From: Sinotaia quadrata
Taxonomy: Eukaryota; Mollusca; Gastropoda; Architaenioglossa; Viviparidae
Assembly (NCBI GenBank): GCA_028829895.1
Contig: CM054179.1
Span: forward strand, 51,200,891 to 51,264,890
Direction of reading: 5' to 3'
Length of the DNA: 64,000 bases
Made by a program: the position numbers and the translations under genes. Under the pieces are notes generated by a model, which was given only the letters and a program-made list of their open reading frames with translations, searched no databases and was not told the origin of the DNA. Every line of letters begins with the position of its first letter. The stretch's first letter is position 1. Shown piece by piece: positions 24,357 through 36,536 of the stretch.

Positions 24357-24904
24357 CGCATGTGGTCATGAGCGTGAGAGCAAAGCCGACTATCTCAGTG
24401 GAGCATGTTTGTACTGCTGTGATGTTTGTTTCCCGTTACTCCTTTGTCCAGGCCCAAGAATTTCTAACGGTCAATGCCGAACTAATGAATGTAATTTGGT
24501 TCCAACATCGATTGCTGTCTTGTGCTTTGTAATGTCATGAAAGACATATATGAAATACAGGATAGCATTGTTACATATTTTTATTTTTTTCGGCATATAA
24601 ATTCTTATATTTATTTTATCCTTTACATAAGCAAACTGATTTTAGTTAACAATAACTTCCGTTGGGTCGTATTATTTTCAGATTTCAAAATGAAAGCTTC
24701 AGATGTTATTTCAAAGTAAATTTACATCGTGCAACAACGGTGCTCATTTTAAACTCTCGCGCAGTCTATAATTCAATAATTTTGTCTTTTGTAATCTGAA
24801 AACATTTTAAAGTAATGGTTAGAGGGCTGGGGGTAGGTGTGTGGGTCACTGTTGTGAAGCACAAGTGCGTAGTTGCTTGGATGGCTCAGCTTTTGTATTC
24901 CCTT
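24357..24904. other. Non-coding sequence, no gene seen
   Basis: The 65-codon frame at 24522-24719 is composition-driven. Nothing else is visible. Confidence 0.35.
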
Positions 24905-25378
24905 ATTGTTTTCGACACACAGCAGACTCTAAACAAACACACAGCAGACTCTAAACAAACACACAGCAGACTCTCTACACAAACACACAGAAGGTTCACT
25001 ACACAAACACACAGAAGGCTCTCTACACAAACACACAACAGACTCTCTGCACAAACACACAGAAGGCTCACTACACAAACACACAGAAGGCTCTCCTCAC
25101 AAACACACAGACTCTCTACACAAACACACAACAGACTCTCTGCACACACAGAAGGCTCACTACACAAACACACAGAAGACTCTCTACACAAACACACAGC
25201 AGACTCCCTACACAAACACACAGAAGGCTCACTACACAAACACACAGAAGACTCTCTACACAAACACACAACAGACTCTCTGCACGCACACACAGAAGGC
25301 TCACTACACAAACACACAGAAGGCTCTCCTCACAAACACACAGAAGGCTCACTACACAAACACACAGAAGGCACACAA
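24905..25378. repeat. 24-bp CACACA-rich minisatellite, about 19 copies
   Basis: Units such as CTCTACACAAACACACAGAAGG repeat at 24 bases with a few shorter variants. Because 24 is a multiple of three, a 205-codon plus frame of THRRLSTQ-type blocks and minus-strand frames of CVCVESLL-type blocks stay open together. I see no reason to call a protein. Confidence 0.93.
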
Positions 25379-26545
25379 AACAGACAAAGATGTGCCACTT
25401 CACAGACAAAAGGTCATAACTTGCAATCTTAAAAAACGGATCATTTTATATTTTATAAAACTATCAATGTCCGGGAATAAATGTGACTATTTTCAGACAT
25501 CCATTATACTAAATAATTTAAGAGTAGGACTGACCATAAGAAAAGACGTGAAAAATATTCTGCTTGTTCTTTTTTCCATTTTCATGCAGTTCTTACAAAT
25601 ACCTGAACTTAACATTTCCCTGTTGTGTTTTAAAGTACGTTTGTAATTTACACAAAAATAACTAATGCGAATGTACTTTACAATTAATACGGTTTTCGTG
25701 CTATGGTATTCTTTAATGTATAAACAAGTATTATAATTTACACTAACAAAGAGTTTATTATACAATATCTGTAATTCACACTACAAAATAGTTTCTAAGC
25801 AATGTCTAAACTCTTTTGCTAAGATATACAATGTTTATTTAAACGTATATTTTATTTCTTATATATTCGCCAGGAGATGTCATTCATGACTTATATATTT
25901 GCCAGGAGGTGTCATTCATGACTTATATATTCGCTAGGAGGTGTCATTCATGACTTTGCTCGTTAGTGCTATCATAGACGATGCATTTGGTTGATGACTA
26001 CAAACAGTTCAGCGAGACGAAACATGTGGAAGAAAGAGTATCTAGCTGTTGTCGTGGCTTTCCTTTTCTCTCGTTATAATTAGTGAAAGATGCCACCAAA
26101 AATGCGACAGAGTTCTCTAATCTTGACAGTGAAGGAGGCGTAAGAAAAGTGAACAACGCCTTACTCAAGACGTCTCCAAGGCAACGGGAAGTCCAAGTGT
26201 GCGTCGAAAATTTGAACACGGAATCCCTATGACCCACGCGCGATCAGCTTCAGTTAAGAAATGGTTCATTTTCTGTCACTTTTCTCAGGCAAACCCGAGG
26301 TCCGTTAGCTTCTGTCAGATCACGTGAAACAAAATAGCCTTGTTTGCGAGACAGTGTGTGCATTACAGCATTGTTCTGTCTGTGTCTCGTCTGGCGTAAG
26401 CTGAGAGAGGGAATCTCAGAAATTAAAACTTCCTCGAAAGAAATCGGATGACTTTGAGAAGCTTGATTTTAAGCATTCACTGTTGTTTGACTCAGGCATT
26501 GTAACACAGAGACAGTGCGTCTGTTGAAGCAAGCAGAGAAAGGTT
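25379..26545. other. AT-rich non-coding sequence with a 32-bp triplet repeat
   Basis: Three 32-bp copies of TATATATTCGCCAGGAGATG plus TCATTCATGACT lie at 25857-25957. The rest shows no gene. Confidence 0.55.
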
Positions 26546-26550
26546 AATTA

Positions 26551-26624
26551 CTAATAGAAAACATTTCTAGACAGCAGGGTAAAATTGCTAATAGAAAACA
26601 TTTCTAGACAGCAGGGTAAAAATA
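26551..26624. repeat. 38-bp perfect tandem duplication
   Basis: CTAATAGAAAACATTTCTAG followed by ACAGCAGGGTAAAA occurs twice, at 26551 and 26589. Confidence 0.93.
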
Positions 26625-27019
26625 AAAACACTCAAATTCACGCTTACAAAACGCACGCGACACAAAACCATCTCTATCAACAAGTACATTAATAAAAAGA
26701 ATGGTTTATTCGGAATGTTATAAATTGCGCTTTTTTGTATGTATCTGTGTCTGCTATGTTCATATATCTTCCTATCAGCCAGTTTACTTGTGTTTGTATC
26801 TATCTATTTGCATATATACCTATTTATTATTACCAGGCGGTCCATTTACTTTCTCCCTAACTATCGATTTACAGCTGCAGTATGTAATTAACATTTTCGA
26901 TGAGTATTTATTTTACTTTTTTAAAATTATCTCACTTTGAACATTTTCTGGTCTGTGCAGTAAGCAAAGTAATCATTTCTGAAGCCAGCACACAACTGAA
27001 AATTTGCTACCGGGATGTT
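26625..27019. other. Non-coding sequence, no gene seen
   Basis: A 79-codon plus frame at 26701-26940 is Tyr/Cys/Leu-rich and has no domain. Confidence 0.35.
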
Positions 27020-27206
27020 TATTGAGGAGGTACATGTACTGCTAAAATGGATGTTGATGAGGCACATGTACTGATAACATGGATGATGATGAGGTACATA
27101 TACTGCTAACATGGATATTGATGAGGTACATGTACTGATAACATGGATGTTGATGAGGCACATGTACTGATAACATGGATGATGAGGAGGTACATATACT
27201 GCTAAC
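27020..27206. repeat. About 33-bp minisatellite, 6 copies
   Basis: The unit is GAGGTACATGTACTGCTAAC followed by ATGGATGTTGAT. GATAACATGG and GCTAACATGG forms alternate. The palindrome GTACATGTAC is inside each unit. The minus-strand frame of NIHVISTCTSSI-type blocks is an artefact of the repeat. Confidence 0.92.
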
Positions 27207-28579
27207 CTGCTTCTGACAAGACCCAGACTCGGGGTGGACACTGATCCTTTGTAGAAGTCAGTACCAGGATCCGTTTCATACCAATGTCGATCGTGCTCCT
27301 AAAACATAGTCCATTTGATAAAATAAATCTAATCTGGAAAATTCCTTAGTTAGGAGTCCATCAACTATTAAAAACTTGATCCAGTGATAAAATAAGTATA
27401 ATTGGGAAATCTTAATTAGGAGGTCTATAGATTATTAAAATCTCATGCTTAATGTTATATCCACACTCTGTCATAGGGACATGACATTATTTAATTATAG
27501 CTATGGACATACATTCCAGCTATCGAATATACATTAAACTTCACGTCCGCACTAGTATATTCCTTCACAACTGTTCACTAATATTCCTCAAAGAAATTTA
27601 ATGTATTACCTTCTATAGTGTTCATGACATCCCATAGTTATTGTAGGCTCGAGTCCAAAGAATTATTTATTTATGACGACTTCATAGCCAAAGCTTCATT
27701 CTTACTTGCACACTTAAATGTCAGTTCATTTGTTAGTGTGTACCAATTCGTATCTTAGAGATAGCAAAATAAACTTTTTGATTAAACTTCCAGACATAAT
27801 ATGATGCGATCAGATCAACTCAGAAGCAGAACATAACTGCATTCTTTTGAAAGTAACAACATTCATCGTTTTGATAAAGAAAGAAATGAAGTAATTGCTT
27901 CAATATTTATTCTAGAAACGCACAATACACTTCAATCAGTATAATGAAAATTATTGCAGACGTATTAGCTTTCTAATAATCAAATGCATTCAGCAGCAGG
28001 CCTTAGACTGTTCTTAAGCGCAAATGTTTTCTAACTGGAATTTTACTGTACCTTCCTGTTCTCAGTCTGTCTCTTCCCCCCCCCCCCAACCGTTTTTCTG
28101 TTCATTTTTTTCTAGCTACCTTAATCACACTGTTCCTTGTCTCTCTAGCCTTTATAACATGGCTCTTTCATTTTGATTGGGAAAATTCGTCTTACTGCCA
28201 AAGCTGATTGTATTTAGTCTGCCTTGATGGATGAATTATATAGAAATTGTATCAGCTCAACTAACTGGAGTCTTTTTGTTTTCTTTCTTAAAATGTTTTT
28301 CCGCCATGAAACATAATCTGAAGGAGGGGCGAGCAACGACAAGTTAGTGAATTAAGACAAGGTAAATTATCCTGCGAACAAAAACAAAATACTGACATTG
28401 TTTACTGTTAGGGTCTTTGAGTTATGTTCTTTGGGAGTTCTTTTGGACTGCACTGGCTTATATAATCGTCTAATTTGCATTTTGTTATAGTGCCGAGCAG
28501 TGATAAAACACGCAAATTGTTTTGTTTCCAAGCGATCGTGCTATATAATACTGTCATTACTCAGCTAACTTCTCCTATA
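27207..28579. other. Non-coding sequence with a C12 run
   Basis: A loose duplication involving CTAATCTGGAAAATTCCTTAGTTAGGAG is seen at 27310-27430, and a C12 homopolymer at 28076-28087. No gene is supported. Confidence 0.4.
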
Positions 28580-28907
28580 GAACACATTAAGGATTGCTGA
28601 AATCGATAAAGTATCCTAAAGAACATATTAATTATTGCTAAAATCGATTAAGTATCCTACAGAACATATTAATTATTGCTAAAATCGATTAAGTATCCTA
28701 CAGAACATATTAATTATTGCTAAAATCGATGAAGTATCCTACAGAACATATTAATTATTGCTAAAATCGATGAAGTATCCTACAGAACATATTAATTATT
28801 GCTAAAATCGATGAAGTATCCTACAGAACATATTAATTATTGCTAAAATCGATGAAGTATCCTACAGAACATATTAATTATTGCTAAAATCGATGAAGTA
28901 TCCTACA
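28580..28907. repeat. 41-bp minisatellite, 8 copies
   Basis: The unit GAACATATTAATTATTGCTA plus AAATCGATGAAGTATCCTACA starts at 28580 and then every 41 bases to 28867. The first copy is diverged, the next two carry GATTAAG, and the remaining five are nearly identical. This is a gradient of homogenisation toward the right end. Confidence 0.97.
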
Positions 28908-29049
28908 AAAGCCAATTATTTTGTTGTTCTTGTGTTAACCTGTCTCACAGTAATAGCACAGCTGAAGACGTATGGCCAGGGAACTCGCGCCACGTTTTGG
29001 ACATCAGGCTTAGAGTCGTGTGTTTGTGCGTGTTTTTGTACGTATTCAG
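28893..29049 (+). CDS. Possible first coding exon with signal-peptide-like start (unproven)
   Basis: An ATG within the last minisatellite copy opens a frame that begins MKYPTKANYFVVLVLTCLTV and continues IAQ. A short basic start followed by a hydrophobic stretch (about residues 9-22) resembles a secretory signal. The following 26 or so residues are Thr/Gly/Cys-rich. The frame reaches CAG|GTGAGC at 29049/29050, a strong match to a 5' splice site. It is not low complexity, and GC rises relative to its surroundings. I see no partner exon or promoter and recognise no family. A chance frame is at least as likely. Confidence 0.17.
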
Positions 29050-30298
29050 GTGAGCGTGAGAAACACAAATTGCGCGGAGAACTAAGTTCTATGTGGATCT
29101 GCTCCAGCACAGGAACCATTACAACTCATGTCCGGTCCAACTCAAAGTGGTGTACTCTTTCAGTCTGGTAACTTTTAGTCATTTGTACAATGTTCCGGAC
29201 TGAACAGGGCTGTCGTCACAGCTGGATTTTTTTCACTCTGACATTCATACACAACGCTGTCACTAATATTGTACGCCCTACAACTTTGGCTATGAAAAGC
29301 AGAATATAGAAATGGTTCTTGTAAAGTCTTAAGACAAATATTTACAATTCACTAATCTATACAATAGACTGATCTAGTCACACTGAAACAAATTTTTATA
29401 GAAGAGATACAACCACCTGAATATTTAACTGTATTTTAAATATATACAATAAAATGTAGGTACATGTTTACTAAGTGTAGACAAATTAGCGAAAGTGTTT
29501 GAAATTATGTTTAGAAACCAGATGTGTGAACAGTCAACATTGAATATTCAAAAGTATGGAGATATTCAAATAAGTCAACTTTACAGCAAGAATACGCGCA
29601 GAATAACAGAAAATATTTAAATGGTAATTTATTTTGATAAATAAATAAATAGTAAATAAAATACTCTTTCACACGTTAAGAATAGAGTAAAATGTTTCTG
29701 ACAATGTAAGTAAATACCTAATGTGAAATAATATTACAACAGATTCAATATGGTGGTAAAAAAATAATACAGAACTCGTGTGAGCTCTAGATATAGCTAT
29801 AGGGAATAGTACTCACACTGCTTTGTTTCCAGAAAAAAACAAGCTAACAAAATCCACGGATTGCTTGTAATTAGCTCTGGTTCCTTTCAAGGAAACACAT
29901 CTAAAATGAAAGGAATTCCAAAGTGCAAATATGACTGACATGAGGGTTTGAAGTCACAGCTGTATTGTTATTATGGTTGAAGACCTTGTGTATTTCACTA
30001 AGAAAAGAAGGAAAAAAGATAGCACCTACTGCCAGGACTCAGAATTGTAATAAGGCACACGCGCAAAATCAGCCAATGTAAATTAACTTACCTGTCAATT
30101 AACTGGACATTTTCTGCGTCTGGGTTCCATATCGATATATATAGACAGACAGACAGACAGACAGACAGAGAAATTGATGTATGGTTCGTGAATGGAAGCA
30201 CGGAAGACAGATAGGTAGAGACAGAGAAATTAACAGATATATCTTTTATCTATTCAAATTAATTAAACTTTAATACATTACGGAGACTGTCATTGTAT
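29050..30298. other. AT-rich non-coding sequence with (ACAG)n
   Basis: A short ACAG run lies at about 30143-30168. No gene is seen. If the candidate exon upstream were real, this would be its intron. Confidence 0.4.
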
Positions 30299-30870
30299 AT
30301 GTTAGAGTGTGTAAACTAATAGATTGGCGTTTAGAGTTTATGTGGTTGTGTGTGTGTTAGAGTGTGTAAACTAATAGATTGGCGTTTAGAGTTTATGTGG
30401 TTGTGTGTGTTGGAGTGTGTAAACTAATAGATTGGCGTTTAGAGTTTATGTGGTTGTGTGTGTTGGAGTGTGTAAACTAATAGATTGGCGTTTAGAGTTT
30501 ATGTGGTTGTGTGTGTTGGAGTGTGTAAACTAATAGATTGGCGTTTAGAGTTTATGTGGTTGTGTGTGTTGGAGTGTGTAAACTAATATAGTCACATTTA
30601 GAGATTTTGTAGTTGTATGTAGTGGATTGTGTAAAATAATATAGTCACATTTAGAGTTTTTGTAGTTGTATGTAGTGGATTGTGTAAGCTAATATAGTTA
30701 TATTTAGAGTTTTTGTAGTTGTGTGTAGTGGATTATGTAAAATAATATAGTCACATTTAGAGTTTTTGTAGTTGTATGTAGTGGATTGTGTAAGCTAACA
30801 GAGTCACTTTTAGAATTTTTGTGGCTGTATGTGTTGAAATTTACAAATTAATAGATTCACATTTAGGTTA
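30299..30870. repeat. 53-bp minisatellite, about 10 copies in two sub-blocks
   Basis: The unit GTGTGTAAACTAATAGATTG, then GCGTTTAGAGTTTATGTGGTTGTGTGTG, is repeated about five times almost perfectly from 30307. The second half holds about five diverged units with ATAGTCACATTTAGAG and TTTTTGTAGTTGTATGTAGT. An abrupt change at about 30590 separates the young and old blocks. Confidence 0.94.
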
Positions 30871-32149
30871 CGGTGCTGGCACAATACTAAGTAGAATGGA
30901 CAACATATCTGTTTGGGTCATTTCGCTCACACGTCGTGAGTGTAACAATAATGTATACATGACTACTGCCAATAAAATGTGGCACTTTCTTTTAAATATT
31001 TGAAACTTACCGTCATTCCAAAAGCTTTTTACATCAAAGAATCTTACCTATTAAATTGTCAAGAAGAATTATCGAATCATGTTAGATGTTTTCCTACACT
31101 TAATTTAAATCTTTCATTTATGTAAATAAAACTTGATTATAATTCATTTACAATAGATACCCTAAAATTATACTCGAATTGTTTTACTTTAAATATTCTT
31201 GCTTTCAAATTAACAGTGAACTATTTCTTTACTTCCTCAATTATAATTTTTAAGAAAATGTCTTTAAAAATATTTGTTTACTGAACTTTATATTACATTT
31301 CATGAAAATGTTTGCGAATTTAGCATAGCCTGATTTACAGGCGACTGCACAGTTTACTTTTTAATAATTAGTAATATAGTGTAAAACCTGGGGCTTATAC
31401 GCTCTGATGAACTCTCATTAGGATCCTGTCATTTTTGCACGTGTAAACTCCACGTTGTTGCAGTCGTTTCGGTGTCGTTCAGTTTCATCGATCACGTTGC
31501 ATGTTTGAAATCAAACAACGGCCCATTATTTACAGTGACGTGAGGCCGGTGTCCGTACCCAAGCCTTAAAATGCATTTCATGTCAGCTAAATGTTTAGAC
31601 TGAAAACAATATCCGATACATTCCGTGCTTGACGTGTTGTTTTTTAATTATTGGTCATGAATTCTTGCAGTTCTGTCTTTGCGTGTGAGTGAGAGAGGGT
31701 GGGAAGTGGGATCTTAATGCCACGTTCTTGAACAACTAGTACCAAGAGCCCCTCTCTTGTGTGTCCTCGTGCAATTCTCGTGTCCAGCGCGTGGGGTTTG
31801 ATTCCTGGTCATGAACATTCGGTGCTGCAGACGCTTCATGATGTCGATGTTGACCTTAGGTCATATGTATGTCGCAGTTTCGTTAAATGAATATCTCTTC
31901 ATTTCCTCCTTCTCCCTTCCCCCAGCTTCCCCATCATATCATATCCGCACCCTATATTCACCCCACATGAGAAATAACTCGGAAGAAAGTTAATTAACTG
32001 AACGGGGGTGGGGGGATACTAAAAGTATCAGTTTTGACTTTGAAGCACACCCTAACTGAATTTTACTAAACAGATTGCAAAGATAAATATTAAATTAACT
32101 ATATAAATTCAATAAAAATAAATCATTACCAATATACGAACATTCAAAG
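30871..32149. other. Non-coding sequence, possible SINE-like B box
   Basis: GGTTTGATTCC at about 31795-31805 is one base from a pol III B box, but no A box sits at a suitable distance. No gene is supported. Confidence 0.3.
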
Positions 32150-32154
32150 AATTT

Positions 32155-32395
32155 AATCAAAAGTATGAAAACATAAACCAACCACAATCCGGTGATTAGT
32201 TTTTGCTTTTAATTAAGAAAATTCAAGAAGAAGTTCTTTATTAACATGTTTGCTAGAGGAACAATATATTTTAATCAAAAGTATGAAAACATAAACCAAC
32301 CATAATCCGGTGATTAGTTTTTGCTTTTAATTAAGAAAATTCAAAAAGAAGTTCTTTAATAACATGTTTGCTAGAGGAACAATATATTTTAATCG
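32155..32395. repeat. 118-bp tandem duplication
   Basis: TTAATCAAAAGTATGAAAAC...GAGGAACAATATATTTTAAT occurs twice with about four differences, the copies offset by 118 bases. Confidence 0.93.
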
Positions 32396-32522
32396 AAAAA
32401 AGATTTGTAAAAAAAAGAAAAATATATACTAAATGTCTGAGTCAGACTTATTAAACACATCTTCAATGCAAACCGACACACGGTGATCTTTCCACATTTT
32501 CCAAAAGTGTTCAACCAAACAT

Positions 32523-32737
32523 ATGTCACGAAAATAGCGAGTACATCGTTGTGTTCAACCAAAGGTGTCACGAAAATTGCGTGTATATAGTTATTTTCAA
32601 ACGAAAAATGTCACGAAAATAGCGTGCATATAGTTATTTTCAAACGAAAAATGTCACGAAAATAGCGTGTATATAGTTATTTTCAAACGAAAAATGTCAC
32701 GAAAATAGCGTGTACATCGTAATGTTCAACCAAAAAA
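32523..32737. repeat. 43-bp minisatellite, 5 copies
   Basis: The unit TGTCACGAAAATAGCGTGTA, then TATAGTTATTTTCAAACGAAAAA, starts at about 32523, 32566, 32609, 32652 and 32695. The outer copies differ (ACATCGTTGTGTTCAACCA) from the three inner ones, so the array has young interior and older edges. Confidence 0.93.
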
Positions 32738-33365
32738 AAACAAATATGACTATTCGTTCAGAAAGAAAAGAAGGCTACGAAAATAAAATATAAACCGTAT
32801 AAATTGCCTTTGCAATAAATACTGACTTATGGCCGTTGTTACACAACTGACTCAATAGTACGTAATGTACAGCTAAAAAGTTTATTTATGTAAATTACTA
32901 TCAACAACCGATGTAAAAACAATTTCAAATAATACAATTCTCACGAATGGAGTTCAGTGAACTTCTTTTTAGCCTCCTAAATAACAGTTAACATTGATTT
33001 AAATCGATTTGTGTAATAAAAAAAAAAAGTACACTCATTGGAAATGCTGTTTACACCCTCGAGCCTTTGACGTTTCCATATGACGAGTTTGCTCCCCTTG
33101 TTGGTCTCTTCCCACTTATTGTCCAACATATTTGTAAATAAATTTTCATATTTTGATCTATAATTTTAAATGAGATGCTAGTTGTGATTTCGATAATTTG
33201 GAGATGTTGCATGAAGTTTATTTTGGGAAATGAAATCCAGAATGGACAGGGGAAGAAGATTAAATCGAGTGAGTGAGTATGCACGGAGTGGTAGCTGCGG
33301 GGTATGACTGTTGTTATTGTTCTTGAGAACACCAGGTCCCTGGCATCGAAGCAGTAGCGCGTGGC
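32738..33365. other. Non-coding sequence left of transposon copy 2
   Basis: I see no repeat or gene. The minus frame at 33051-33332 has no recognisable domain. Confidence 0.35.
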
Positions 33366-33734
33366 TTAAAAACCAAATGAAATGGAATCTAGGTCAAACA
33401 TTGTTTCTCAAGGAGATTTGCCCCGTTACTAAGATACTCAATCCCCAAGCCCTTAGGGTAAAAGCAAGCAGAAGTGACGTCAGGTCGGGGGTCAAAGGGC
33501 CCCATTGCAATTTTTTCTGGTACTTCATGTACGTTTGTTCCAATTCGTACTGATGACGGCAAAAGTTTAACTGTTAATAATTTCCATTTGTAAACATGCT
33601 GAGATGACAAGGAAACAATGACTGATGAAATCAGTACCAGATAAGCTATTTTACTAATAAAGTGAGCGTACTACATAGGCCTACCGTACGTTTGATGTCA
33701 TTGTTAAGTTCACAGACATATTTCTATTAGTATT

Positions 33735-35382
33735 TGTGACATCAACGACACTTAGTTAATGATTACTAATTAAATTTCATAACTAATTACAAGTGATGAA
33801 AATCTTAATTTATGTTATTAATAATTCTCAAGTAGTCACCACTCGTCTCTCTCACTTAGCAGATATACAAACGCTGTAAACGTTTTCTCTCTTTCACCAC
33901 ATTAAAGACAACATTTACCGTCACATAATATTTCCTTAGGTGGGAAATTTCTTACTAAAGGAGAAAACAAATCCATCTTTAATCTGTATTTAGCGAGCCC
34001 CCTTCCAACCACTTTCTTCTCCAACATAAGATTATCAATATTTTAAGACGGTTGAAAAAATTAACATTATTAAATCAACAATCAAATATATATATATATA
34101 TAACAGAAAAAATTAAAAAGATTACTTTACATCAATTATCTCCATGAAATATATTCGAATAATTTCTATATCTCACAGTCTTGTATCCTAAAATACAATT
34201 CTACATTAATGTCCATACAAATCAAAGAACAGAAATGGAGTTATTAGAGATAGTAATGATAGTCTTTTACATAACCTTAATTAAATGTTGTCCTGATAGT
34301 CTTTTACATAACCTTAATTAAATGTTGTCTTGATAGTCTTTTACATAACCTTAATTAAATGTTGTCTTGATAGTCTTTCACGTGCTTTTGCAGCAATGTC
34401 AAAAGTTTATTGTCCATGTCAATACATGTCTCTCTCCGCACATATTGGAAACACTGACACTGCTATTCTCTTGAAGCCAACCTAGCGTTTTCTCCCACTG
34501 TACCCGCTCCCTCAAGCAGAATAACAATTACAGCAATTCTAGTAAAACCCTTATACCATAAATTGTTCTATGTAGTCAGCATACATTACTACCATACCTC
34601 AATGGAGTGTCGTGTATTCGCCACACACTGCTCCACACCATGGTCTGTCATAGCAGTTTACAATCAGTAAACCAGGAGATTCAAATAATACAAATAATGT
34701 AAGGTCTGCTTGTCCCTGTAAAAATATAATCATAGAACAAAAGCTACCTTTTCAGTTTATCATTTTATAACTCCATTCTTTCTTACATTCAAGTCTCAAC
34801 TTAAAAGTTTTCTGCAACAGTATTTATTAGCCCGATACACGCATACAGCATAATAAATGCAGCTTATCAAAACAATGGCAAGTTTAGCACAATACATATA
34901 AACTTCATACTTCAAACATTTGTAGAAAAATAATCTACTCACATAATACGTTACTACATAAAATACAAGTGTAGCATATCTATAGCAAAAATGCCTGAAA
35001 TATTTTAAATCTATTCTCTCTCAATCAGTCAGTTAACTCACCATTAAGCTAATGACCACTTTCAAGACCAGACTTCTTGACACTCCACTTTCTAAGTGAA
35101 CAGACAATAGCATTCTCTATAGCATGTACGTTTTGATCTCAGCCCATTGGCTGGTCTCGTTCTCATAAATTTTAACCATTGGTTAATAAAACTACGCATC
35201 CAGTTGGATCTGGTTTTCTTTACATCAGCAAATAATAGCATGTTCTCAACTCGAGTGTTTACTCCAACTCTGACACAAAAATACATCATAATGAGTGTCC
35301 AACGTTGGGTTATTATGACAAATTAAAAAATTATATAACAATTAAGTATTAAAACAGGGATATGCAAATTTACTCCGCCTCA
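33735..35382. mobile_element. LTR-like interspersed repeat, copy 2, nested in transposon copy 2
   Basis: The repeat begins TGTGACATCAACGACACTTAG and ends TACTCCGCCTCA. It is about 1.65 kb and matches the copy at 11499 along its length (GTAAACGTTTTCTCT, CCCTCAAGCAGAATAACAAT, TCATAGCAGTTTACAATCAG, CTCAGCCCATTGGCTGGTCT). Flanking bases are GTATT on the left (33730-33734) and TTATT on the right (35383-35387), an imperfect 5-bp duplication. TG...CA ends and 5-bp duplication are what LTR elements leave, and loss of the interior by LTR recombination would leave a solo LTR. It lies wholly inside the THAP transposon and is therefore younger than it. Confidence 0.72.
34252..34380. repeat. 37-bp minisatellite, about 3.5 copies, inside LTR-like copy 2
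   Basis: TGATAGTCTTTTACATAACC followed by TTAATTAAATGTTGTCT repeats at 37 bases. The copies at 11499 and 44172 lack this expansion, so it arose after insertion. Confidence 0.93.
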
Positions 35383-35604
35383 TTATTATTAAAATGAGTT
35401 ATGTTTTGCTTGTATATGAATGACGAAAGTATTTCAAGTACAGTTTTATAGTTGTCACTATATATATATTACATTCACTAGCAATATTTATTACTATTAA
35501 TTATTGTATTAACGATCAATACTAATACTTAAAGAATGGCTGACTAGTTATGTTTTAAATAAGTGATTATCATTCTGTATCTAATATAAAATTACTTTAT
35601 AAAC

Positions 35605-35720
35605 TGTAATATCAATGCCAATTAGTTAATGGATATTATTATCATTAATTAATTAACAATCAATCTAAAACTAATTACAAGTGACGAGAATCTTAATTTA
35701 TTTTATCAATGATTCTTTAT
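35605..35720. mobile_element. Fragment of the LTR-like repeat
   Basis: TGTAATATCAATGCCAATTAG...ACTAATTACAAGTGACGAGAATCTTAATTTAT matches the left terminal 110 or so bases of the family and then diverges. It keeps the same orientation as the full copies. Confidence 0.72.
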
Positions 35721-36299
35721 TAATATGCAGTATTATGAAACAATAAACTGTAAAGCAAAATATAATATTTAATTATGATCGACTTACTTCAACTTTTCAT
35801 TTGTACACAAGTAATTTTGACAGATGCTTAATGATAAGTATTAAATGTCTTCTAATGGATTTACCAACTAGTTTACAGCAGAAAATAAAGAACAGTTTTT
35901 GTCCTGGGAGTGACTACAGTAATAAGGTTATCTATTCAAGAAAATTTGTCATATACATTTATGTTATAAATAGTATTAAAAGTAATGCTTCAGTATATAA
36001 AGTAAAATATTATGATGCAATTAACAAACAAACAAATACTGATGAAATAAAATGCACTCATTCAAATTCAGATTAAAAGATGATGATAATGTTTAGATGA
36101 ATATATATTTAATATATGAAGTATCTTATTCAGTTGATTTTTTAAAAATAATAAATAAGATATTGCAAAGTAATTAAACAACAACAATCTATATTCTCTG
36201 AGAGTTGATTAATTGACAGTTAATAATCACGTTACCAATACATATCAAGCTAAAACTGCAAGAAGTAGCTGTTTTAATAATTCATTACAACTGTTTTTC

Positions 36300-36536
36300 G
36301 GTATTTGTTAATGTCTAATTCAGCCTCCGAAAAGACCGTCTGCTTTGCATTTCATAGTCTTCTTCTTGGGAATGCTCACTGCACAGAACCGTGTGTGCTT
36401 TCGGATGAAAGTTTTCTCGTTTCATCTATGTAACCCACTTAGTTCGTAATTTGTGATCTTGGGGAAATGTAAAAATATGAATGTTTTTAGTTTGTCCACT
36501 GCTCATGAAGCCATGTGCACTGGATTAATTAACCAT
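36300..36536 (-). pseudogene. THAP zinc-finger fragment of transposon copy 2
   Basis: On the minus strand from the ATG at 36536, the frame gives the second half of a THAP domain very clearly: FTFPQDHKLRTKW, then after an in-frame stop MKRENFHPKAHTVLCSEH. The FxFPxD...W...MKRxxFxPxxxxxLCSEH pattern is diagnostic. The N-terminal zinc ligands are lost (SSAHGF instead of CSAYGC), and a stop follows the third codon. It aligns with 5452-5700. Neither copy can make a functional domain, but the two complement each other for recognition of the family. Confidence 0.85.

Noticed and set aside
24815..25432. 205-codon plus frame, longest in the window, with THRRLSTQ blocks
   Set aside because: The 24-bp repeat keeps several frames open on both strands at once, so openness carries no information. 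There is no signal peptide, splice context or domain.
31740..31830. SINE head at GGTTTGATTCC
   Set aside because: It is one base off a B box and has no A box at suitable spacing. There is no second copy in the window.
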